Origin: Patescibacteria group bacterium
GTDB lineage: Bacteria; Patescibacteriota; Doudnabacteria; UBA920
Assembly (NCBI GenBank): GCA_023484515.1
Contig: JAMDAY010000023.1
Coordinates: 1 to 53,028, forward strand
Length of the DNA: 53,028 bases
Reading direction: 5' to 3'
Both the position numbers and the translations under genes were made by a program. Under the pieces are notes generated by a model that made no database searches, was not told the DNA's origin, and saw only the letters and a list, made by a program, of their open reading frames with translations. Shown in pieces: positions 47,221 through 53,028 of the stretch (positions within the stretch are counted from its first letter, which is position 1; each line of letters starts with the position of its first letter).

Positions 47221-47688
47221 ATGGCGGAAGAAACTACTATAAACCAACCCGTGCAAGCGGAACCGGCTGCAAGCAGCGAAGCTGCGGCCGTTCCGGGGGA
47301 AGCCAAAATCAAGCCGGGACGCAAAAAGAAGTCCAAGTCCAAAGTGACCAAGGGTAAAATTTATATTAATTCTACCTATAACAACACCATTGTTTCGGTA
47401 ACCGACATGTCCGGAAACGTCCTGCTCTGGAGCAGTGCAGGAAAAATAGGGTTTAAGGGTTCCAAAAAATCCACCCCTTACGCCGGGCAAAAAACCATGG
47501 AAGACGTATTGTCCCGAGTGCGTGAACGGGGACTTTCCGAAGTTGACGTGCTAATTAAAGGCATAGGTTCCGGACGCGAATCCGCAGTTCGGGCCCTCCA
47601 AGGGTCTGGCATGAGCGTCCTGACCATTAAGGACCAGACACCCATCCCTCATGGCGGAGTCAGGCCGAAAAAACCCAGGAGAGTGTAA
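47221..47688 (+). CDS. rpsK: Ribosomal protein S11
   Basis: GKIYINSTYNNTIVSVTD, PIPHGGVRPKKPRRV. Confidence 0.97.
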   Translation: MAEETTINQPVQAEPAASSEAAAVPGEAKIKPGRKKKSKSKVTKGKIYINSTYNNTIVSVTDMSGNVLLWSSAGKIGFKGSKKSTPYAGQKTMEDVLSRVRERGLSEVDVLIKGIGSGRESAVRALQGSGMSVLTIKDQTPIPHGGVRPKKPRRV

Positions 47689-47703
47689 TAAACCGCAGTA
47701 ATT

Positions 47704-47731
47704 AGTTATCAATTATAAGTTATCAGTTATT
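47704..47731 (+). repeat. Four heptamers (AGTTATC-type) directly upstream of rpsD
   Basis: AGTTATC AATTATA AGTTATC AGTTATT then ATG at 47733. Confidence 0.8.
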
Positions 47732-47732
47732 T

Positions 47733-48341
47733 ATGAGATATACCGGACCAAAAGCTAAAAAAGCAAGAAGGCTGGGCATGGCCTTTACGGCCAAAGACGC
47801 CAAGGTGCTGCAAAAACGCAGCTTCGCCCCGGGACAACACGGCCAAAACCGCGTAAGGCTTTCCGAATACGGTTTGCAGTTGCGGGAAAAGCAAAAGGCC
47901 AAGGCCAACTACGGGATAATGGAACGGCAATTTTCCAATTATTTCCGCAAAGCTTTAAAACAGCCGGGTGTGACCGGCGACATACTGCTGAAAATTCTGG
48001 AACTGCGCCTGGACAATGCGGTATTCAGGATGGGTTTTGCCGAAACCCGCCCCCAGGCCAGGCAATTGGTCAGCCACGGTTTTTTTGAGGTTAACGGGAA
48101 AAAAGTCAATATTCCTTCGTACTCCCTGAAAGTAGGGGACGCAATTGCAATCAGGCAAGGCAAGCAGAAAGCCAAGTACGTGGAGAAGCTTAAGGAAAAA
48201 TTAAAAAATTTCCGGCCGCAGGATTGGGTTGGATTGGATGCGGGCAAGCTTTCCGGAAAAATTTTAACCGAACCGACTCCTGAACTTATTGGCAATTTAA
48301 TCAATACGCAACTTATAGTAGAACATTACAGCAGGACATAA
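47733..48341 (+). CDS. rpsD: Ribosomal protein S4
   Basis: MRYTGPKAKKARRLG, LRLDNAVFRMGFAETRPQARQLVSHG. Confidence 0.96.
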   Translation: MRYTGPKAKKARRLGMAFTAKDAKVLQKRSFAPGQHGQNRVRLSEYGLQLREKQKAKANYGIMERQFSNYFRKALKQPGVTGDILLKILELRLDNAVFRMGFAETRPQARQLVSHGFFEVNGKKVNIPSYSLKVGDAIAIRQGKQKAKYVEKLKEKLKNFRPQDWVGLDAGKLSGKILTEPTPELIGNLINTQLIVEHYSRT

Positions 48342-48410
48342 TTAATCAGCTTAAACATTATTATCCGGCATCACGGATTTAACCTGGGCCGGATACCAAA
48401 GGCACATAAT

Positions 48411-49340
48411 ATGGAGGCCATTCCACTTCCGAATCATGCGACAGTACAAGACTTGGGGCAGAATAGGTACAGCGTAACATTGGAACCTTTATATCCCGGC
48501 TACGGCGTTACCATAGGCAACGCCATGCGCCGCGTTTTGCTGTCCTCCATGCCCGGAGCCGCCGTTACCGCCGTAAAAATTAAATATGTTGACCACGAAT
48601 TCTCCACTATTCCGAACATAAAAGAAGATGTCATCCAGATTATTTTAAACCTCAAGCAACTGCGGGTAAAAAGCTACAGCGCGGAACCGGTAAAACTGCA
48701 GCTAAAAGTAAAAGGGGAAAAAACCGTGACAGCCGCGGATATTAAGGAAACGGACCAGGTGCAAATTGTCAACAAAGATTTGCACATTGCCTCGCTGGAC
48801 AACAAGTCCGCAGACCTGGAGATGGAACTAACGGTAGAACAAGGCAGGGGCTATTTGCCGGTAGAAGCCAGGGAAAACGCCAAGCAGGAAGTGGGGGTAA
48901 TCGCCATGGACGCCATTTTTACCCCCGTAAAATCCGTGCATTTTGACGTATCCAACGTGCGCGTCGGCCAATTGACGAACTTTGACAAGCTGGAGTTGGT
49001 AATGGAAACCGACGGAACCATTGGCGGACAGGAAGCCGCGGATATCGCCTCCCATATTCTGGTTGACCATTTTACCATGATGTTCTTTAGCGCCGAACCG
49101 GTTAAGGAAGAGATTGTTGCCTCGGAAGAAGCAGAGGAGTCCGTTCCTTCTGCCATGATAAGCGGAGAAAATGAAATTGAAGATACCACCCTTTCCACCC
49201 GCGCCAAAAATGCCCTAACCAAGAACGGGATAACCTCCATAGATGCCCTAAGGGTTTTAAGCAACGAGGAAATAGGCAATTTGAGCGGCTTGGGAGAAAA
49301 AACCATTAAGGAAATTGTGGACTTTCTGGCAAGAAAATAG
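48411..49340 (+). CDS. rpoA: DNA-directed RNA polymerase subunit alpha
   Basis: LEPLYPGYGVTIGNAMRRVLLSSMPGAAVT; C-terminal alpha-CTD. Confidence 0.97.
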   Translation: MEAIPLPNHATVQDLGQNRYSVTLEPLYPGYGVTIGNAMRRVLLSSMPGAAVTAVKIKYVDHEFSTIPNIKEDVIQIILNLKQLRVKSYSAEPVKLQLKVKGEKTVTAADIKETDQVQIVNKDLHIASLDNKSADLEMELTVEQGRGYLPVEARENAKQEVGVIAMDAIFTPVKSVHFDVSNVRVGQLTNFDKLELVMETDGTIGGQEAADIASHILVDHFTMMFFSAEPVKEEIVASEEAEESVPSAMISGENEIEDTTLSTRAKNALTKNGITSIDALRVLSNEEIGNLSGLGEKTIKEIVDFLARK

Positions 49341-49384
49341 AATCATAAATTTTATCTAATCAGAAAACTTTATTTTATTAGCTT

Positions 49385-49729
49385 ATGCGCCACCAAAAGA
49401 AGAAAAAAATCGGCAAAGGGAATGACCATAGGAGAAAATTGCTCCGCAGCCTTGCTTCCGCCGCCATCCTTTATGAAAAGATAGAAACTTCGTATGCCAA
49501 CGGCAGGGCCGTAAAACCTTACGTGGAAAAAGTTATCACTTCGGCTAAGAACAATTCTTTGCATTCCCGCAGGCTGCTGCTAGCCAAAATTAGCCCCATG
49601 GCAACCAAAAAGGCCGTGGAAGTGCTTGGGCCGAAATACAAGGAACGCAAAGGCGGCTATACCAGACTGACCAAATTGTCGGCACCCCATGGCGGAAAAT
49701 CAAAAGTCCTATTGGAATTAGTTCAGTAA
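49385..49729 (+). CDS. rplQ: Ribosomal protein L17
   Basis: DHRRKLLRSLASAAILYEKIETSYANGRAVKPYVEKVIT. Confidence 0.95.
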   Translation: MRHQKKKKIGKGNDHRRKLLRSLASAAILYEKIETSYANGRAVKPYVEKVITSAKNNSLHSRRLLLAKISPMATKKAVEVLGPKYKERKGGYTRLTKLSAPHGGKSKVLLELVQ

Positions 49730-49758
49730 ATATAACGTAAATTGAGACTCTACATTAT

Positions 49759-50178
49759 ATGCAAAGCCAGAAACTTACACTGCCCAAAGAAAATAATCGC
49801 ATTTGGTGGGAAATAGACGCCTCCCAAAAACCCATGGGCCGCGTTGCTACGGAAATAGCCAATCTGCTGCGCGGCAAACATAAGAGGGGATTTACCCCGC
49901 ATATGGACATGGGCGATTTCGTAGTGGCTGTTAATGCCGACAAGCTGCAGTTTACCGGGCGCAAGCTGGTGCAAAAACAATATTACCGCCATTCCGGATA
50001 TTTAGGCGGCCTGAAATCCACCACCTTAAAGACCGAACTCCAAAAACATCCCGAAAAAGTCCTGCAAAAAGCGGTCTACAACATGCTGGACGACCTGAAA
50101 TTCAGGAAAAAAATGGTTTCCCGCCTTAAGTTAATAAAAGGCAAAGACCATAATTACAAGATAGACAAAAAGGCCTAA
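49759..50178 (+). CDS. rplM: Ribosomal protein L13
   Basis: WWEIDASQKPMGRVATEIANLLRGKHK, YRHSGYLGGLK. Confidence 0.96.
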   Translation: MQSQKLTLPKENNRIWWEIDASQKPMGRVATEIANLLRGKHKRGFTPHMDMGDFVVAVNADKLQFTGRKLVQKQYYRHSGYLGGLKSTTLKTELQKHPEKVLQKAVYNMLDDLKFRKKMVSRLKLIKGKDHNYKIDKKA

Positions 50179-50215
50179 ATTTTAAATTTTGATTTTTAAA
50201 TTTTTATTTTCTAAT

Positions 50216-50776
50216 ATGCCAACCAAAGCGACTACAACCAAATCCGATGCGCCCAAGGCGCCGCGCAAGCCAAGAGCTCCCCGCAAGGCAGCGGTAAAAA
50301 CCGATGCCGCTCCCAAGGCAGTCCACCACAAAAAACCGACAGCGGCCAAGCCCGAGGAAGCGCAGGTTACCGCGGAAACGGCTCCCCAGGGAAAATACAT
50401 CTTCAGCACTGGCAGGAGAAAAACTTCCATTGCTAATGTCAGGCTGTTTGCCGGGCAAGGTGAAATTATTGTAAATAAAAAGTCCTTAAATACTTATTTT
50501 CCTTACGTCTATTACCAGGAAGAAGTGCTAAGGCCGTTTAATTTGACCGGTTTGGCCGGACAGTATTACCTGGTTGGCAGCATTACCGGCGGCGGCCCCC
50601 ATTCCCAGGCCCAAGCCCTGCAGCATGGCATTGCCATGGCTTTGGGAACCATTTCTCAGGAAATCAGGAAAGTTTTAAAAAAGAACGGACTGCTTACCCG
50701 CGACGACCGCAAAAAAGAGCGCAAAAAGCCCGGCCTCAAACGCGCCCGCCGCTCCCCGCAGTGGGCGAAGCGTTAG
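50216..50776 (+). CDS. rpsI: Ribosomal protein S9 with K/A/P-rich N-terminal extension
   Basis: STGRRKTSIANVRLF...GGGPHSQAQALQHGIAMAL...RKKPGLKRARRSPQWAKR. Confidence 0.95.
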   Translation: MPTKATTTKSDAPKAPRKPRAPRKAAVKTDAAPKAVHHKKPTAAKPEEAQVTAETAPQGKYIFSTGRRKTSIANVRLFAGQGEIIVNKKSLNTYFPYVYYQEEVLRPFNLTGLAGQYYLVGSITGGGPHSQAQALQHGIAMALGTISQEIRKVLKKNGLLTRDDRKKERKKPGLKRARRSPQWAKR

Positions 50777-50802
50777 GGGCGCACTCCTCAATCCAATACA
50801 CC

Positions 50803-50830
50803 AAAAACACCTGTAAATACAGGTGTTTTT
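50803..50830 (+). terminator. Rho-independent terminator of ribosomal operon
   Basis: AAAAACACCTGT-aaat-ACAGGTGTTTTT. Confidence 0.9.
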
Positions 50831-50836
50831 ATTTTG

Positions 50837-50910
50837 CGCGCCGGTGAGGTCCGGGGCTAGTTCCCCGGATATACCTGCCATGTCATCCCTCTAGGATGGC
50901 CGCCGGCGCG
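50837..50910. other. Putative three-way-junction structured element, ~74 nt
   Basis: Outer CGCGCCGG/CCGGCGCG; inner TCCGGGG-CCCCGGA and CATCC-GGATG hairpins. Confidence 0.5.
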
Positions 50911-50985
50911 AAGGATAAAAACCTTCAAAAACAAAAATTAAGGCCGAATGCCAAAATTAGCAAACGGCCAAAAAAGGGAGTTTAT

Positions 50986-51249
50986 ATGACTAAGTGGCAA
51001 AGAATTAAGCACGAATTGGCGAACGTGCGCAGGCATTGGAAATTATTTAGCCTGATAGCCATTATGGTGTTTGTTTGTTATCGCATGTTTGTTGCAAATT
51101 ATACGCTGGTTTCCCCAATTGTTAGGATCGGCAACCAAGACAGCTATACAACCATTTGGAACGAACGGGCCATGTGCCTTACCGAATTGGACCAATTAAA
51201 GGCGCAGGCCACAGCGAAAGGCGGTGATAACTATGACTATGCCAACTAA
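50986..51249 (+). CDS. Small single-TM protein, phage-like context
   Basis: MTKWQRIKHELANVRRHWKLFSLIAIMVFVCYRMF; SD gggag. Confidence 0.6.
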   Translation: MTKWQRIKHELANVRRHWKLFSLIAIMVFVCYRMFVANYTLVSPIVRIGNQDSYTTIWNERAMCLTELDQLKAQATAKGGDNYDYAN

Positions 51250-51388
51250 AGAAGAACTAAAAAAATACGAAGAAGAATTGTTTGGATCCTTTTCCCAAAA
51301 GGAATTAGAAAATCCTATTACCAAACAAAGTTTTGATGAACGTTTGCGGAATATTCGGGCATTGCGTAGCAGCTATGCCTGCAATTGA
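51233..51388 (+). CDS. 51-aa protein overlapping its neighbours
   Basis: MTMPTKEELKKYEEELFGSFSQKELENPITKQSFDERLRNIRALRSSYACN; start and stop overlap flanking genes. Confidence 0.6.
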   Translation: MTMPTKEELKKYEEELFGSFSQKELENPITKQSFDERLRNIRALRSSYACN

Positions 51389-51869
51389 AAAATTTGACTA
51401 TTCGGAAGCCTTGAAGCATTTAGCGGAAGAAATCAAGGCCATTATGGAAGAAAGCAAGTTTCAGGCTTCCGAATTGGTGATTAAGACTAATCATTTAATT
51501 GGCGAAGCGATAACTAAGCATCCGGCCTATAAAAAAGGCAAGCACGGCAGCGGCGATATTATTAAGCATTTGGCGCTGCTGACCGGATGCAGCGAAGCAC
51601 ATTTATACCTTTGCATTAAGTTCGTAGAGAAATACCCGGAAGTTTCTAACGCGTTAGAAACTTTGCAGCCAGACAAGAAAACCCTGACATGGCGGCAGAT
51701 TACAGCGACTTTTAAGGAAGCGGAAGAAGAAGGCAAGGAAGTTGGAAACGAACCCGGGCAAATAAAGGGTTGCCGGCACCTGCACATTAAAACCATCACG
51801 ATCTGCGTAGATTGCGGATCTAGAGTGGATGACCGGAAAAAGGAACACGTTCATGCGGCCCATACCTAA
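51375..51869 (+). CDS. Phage-type hypothetical protein
   Basis: MPAIEKFDYSEALKHLAEEIKAIMEESKFQASELVIKTNHLIGEAI; overlapping gene organisation. Confidence 0.65.
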   Translation: MPAIEKFDYSEALKHLAEEIKAIMEESKFQASELVIKTNHLIGEAITKHPAYKKGKHGSGDIIKHLALLTGCSEAHLYLCIKFVEKYPEVSNALETLQPDKKTLTWRQITATFKEAEEEGKEVGNEPGQIKGCRHLHIKTITICVDCGSRVDDRKKEHVHAAHT

Positions 51870-52191
51870 AAAATTAAGAAGCGATATGGCAATGGATCCC
51901 TATTACCATACCTGCGCGCGGCAAGCGGTCTTCCATGACCATGTTTGTCAGGCGGATCCGGCTACGGGAAAGCTGATCGAATGGGAACATGCTTTCATTT
52001 ACGGCGGCCAGCAGGTGAACGAAAAATGGGCCATCATTCCGCTTTGCTGGTATGTGCATCGCGGACCGGGACTGGATAAGAACATTAACCGCTTGCTGGC
52101 GCTGCGCCGGGCAACGGCGGACGATCTGCAAAAATATCCGCGCAGCAATTGGATGCAGCAAAAATTGTATTTAGAAAAACAATATGCTTGA
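51853..52191 (+). CDS. HNH-nuclease-like phage protein
   Basis: C..H.HVC...WEHAFIYGGQQVNEKWAIIPLCWYVH; SD aaagga. Confidence 0.5.
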   Translation: MRPIPKKLRSDMAMDPYYHTCARQAVFHDHVCQADPATGKLIEWEHAFIYGGQQVNEKWAIIPLCWYVHRGPGLDKNINRLLALRRATADDLQKYPRSNWMQQKLYLEKQYA

Positions 52192-52354
52192 AGCTATAAA
52201 AATCGCGCACATCTTAGGGGTTTCCGTAAGGAACCTAAGCGGAAAGTCACTGGATGACTATAAGGCCAAACAGCCTGATAGTTTTCCAAAAGCCTGCGAA
52301 GCGATCGCGGCATTAGCGTTGGACAATAGTTTGACCGAATTAGCGAAACAATAA
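52184..52354 (+). CDS. 56-aa hypothetical protein
   Basis: MLEAIKIAHILGVSVRNLSGKSLDDYKAKQPDSFPKACEAIAALALDNSLTELAKQ; overlaps upstream stop. Confidence 0.55.
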   Translation: MLEAIKIAHILGVSVRNLSGKSLDDYKAKQPDSFPKACEAIAALALDNSLTELAKQ

Positions 52355-52426
52355 TTGGTGTTTGATGTTTGGCCGCGTCAATTGGGCGGCCAAGAATTAG
52401 GAACTAATTAATTGAAAGGAAATAAA

Positions 52427-52669
52427 ATGGAAGAAGCAAATTTTGGTTTTGCGCTGCAAAATTTGAAAGCAGGCAAAAAAGTTGCCCGGGCTGGATGGAA
52501 CGCCCATCACGTGCTTGGATTGCAGGTGCCGGATGAAAATTCCGCTAATACCTTGCCTTATATTTTTATGGTAGTTGGCGCTGATGCGCAGGATATGCAA
52601 GGTAAGCGCGTGCCGTGGATAGCAAGCCAAACAGATATGCTGGCTGATGATTGGACGGTTGTAGAGTAA
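52427..52669 (+). CDS. tad2: DUF2829/Tad2-like protein (Thoeris anti-defence 2 family)
   Basis: NFGFALQNLKAGKKVARAGWN...LPYIFMV...VPWIASQTDMLADDWTVVE; SD aaagga. Confidence 0.8.
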   Translation: MEEANFGFALQNLKAGKKVARAGWNAHHVLGLQVPDENSANTLPYIFMVVGADAQDMQGKRVPWIASQTDMLADDWTVVE

Positions 52670-52724
52670 TTTAGTTATCCCTTTAGCCTCTGCTAACAGT
52701 GGGGGCTGGGATGGATAACTAAAT
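52669..52724. repeat. 12-bp inverted repeat downstream of tad2-like gene
   Basis: ATTTAGTTATCC...GGATAACTAAAT. Confidence 0.8.
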
Positions 52725-52926
52725 AATTTGTTTACGCATACCGGTAAATATAAATCAAACTTATCACTTGATTTAGTAACCACAATAGGGTTGATACCGC
52801 CCAAAAAGGTAAGCGTGATGCTTGTAGGAATAAGAAGTGGTGCTTAAAAGATTGGAACGCTAGCTTAAACACCCTCCTATTACATTACCGGTAGTCGTAA
52901 GCAAATTAAATAAAAACAGCAATGAA

Positions 52927-53028
52927 ATGTCTGGGGGCTTAAAAGCAAAAGTAACAAAAATTGAACAATTGAAAGGATCCCGGAATTGGGACGGGACCAT
53001 GTATTATCGCCTGAAATTCCAAGTTAAG
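52927..53028 (+). CDS. Partial ORF running off the window end
   Basis: MSGGLKAKVTKIEQLKGSRNWDGTMYYRLKFQVK, open at 53028. Confidence 0.45.
   Translation, partial: MSGGLKAKVTKIEQLKGSRNWDGTMYYRLKFQVK

Noticed and set aside
1-53028. Recoded UGA (Gly) as in some CPR lineages
   Set aside because: Many genes end at TGA sensibly or lack internal TGA; ribosomal proteins read correctly with the standard code

Overview
This window looks like a chromosomal segment of a Candidate Phyla Radiation (Patescibacteria, probably Parcubacteria-like) bacterium; that assignment is inferred from gene content and style, not from a phylogeny. It uses the standard code (TGA as stop). Recognisable content: adenosylhomocysteinase; several two-component proteins and a PAS-GGDEF-EAL protein; two unusual secreted peptidases (metzincin-type HExxHxxGxxH, and G1/eqolisin-like); an ABC exporter, RarA, DUF475/TerC-like, QueA and HU; a surface-polysaccharide cluster (flippase, O-antigen ligase-like, GT4, two GT2); CtpA/S41, a short AlaRS and a SIS/G6P isomerase; and a ribosomal operon (infA-rpmJ-rpsM-rpsK-rpsD-rpoA-rplQ-rplM-rpsI). 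The last ~2 kb is a phage-like run of small overlapping ORFs that includes a DUF2829/Tad2-like protein. tRNAs: Tyr(GTA), Thr(TGT), Trp(CCA). Most interesting signals: (1) a tightly packed four-gene cluster at 24.1-29.0 kb (Leu/Glu-type dehydrogenase, PaaK-like adenylate-forming enzyme, ThiF/E1-like protein, nitroreductase-like protein) that resembles an uncharacterised biosynthetic or signal-producing pathway; (2) a tRNA locus where broken copies of tRNA-Thr and tRNA-Trp are interrupted in the anticodon by palindromic insertions, one enclosing an intact tRNA-Trp, with palindromes abutting tRNA CCA ends; (3) palindromic repeats inserted in frame in several proteins; (4) heptanucleotide repeat arrays in intergenic DNA and inside two glycosyltransferase genes; (5) microprotein genes missed by the ORF track, including a 33-aa Arg/Ser-repeat protein; (6) a Tad2-like anti-Thoeris candidate. 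All family calls are from motif recognition by eye; no searches were run.
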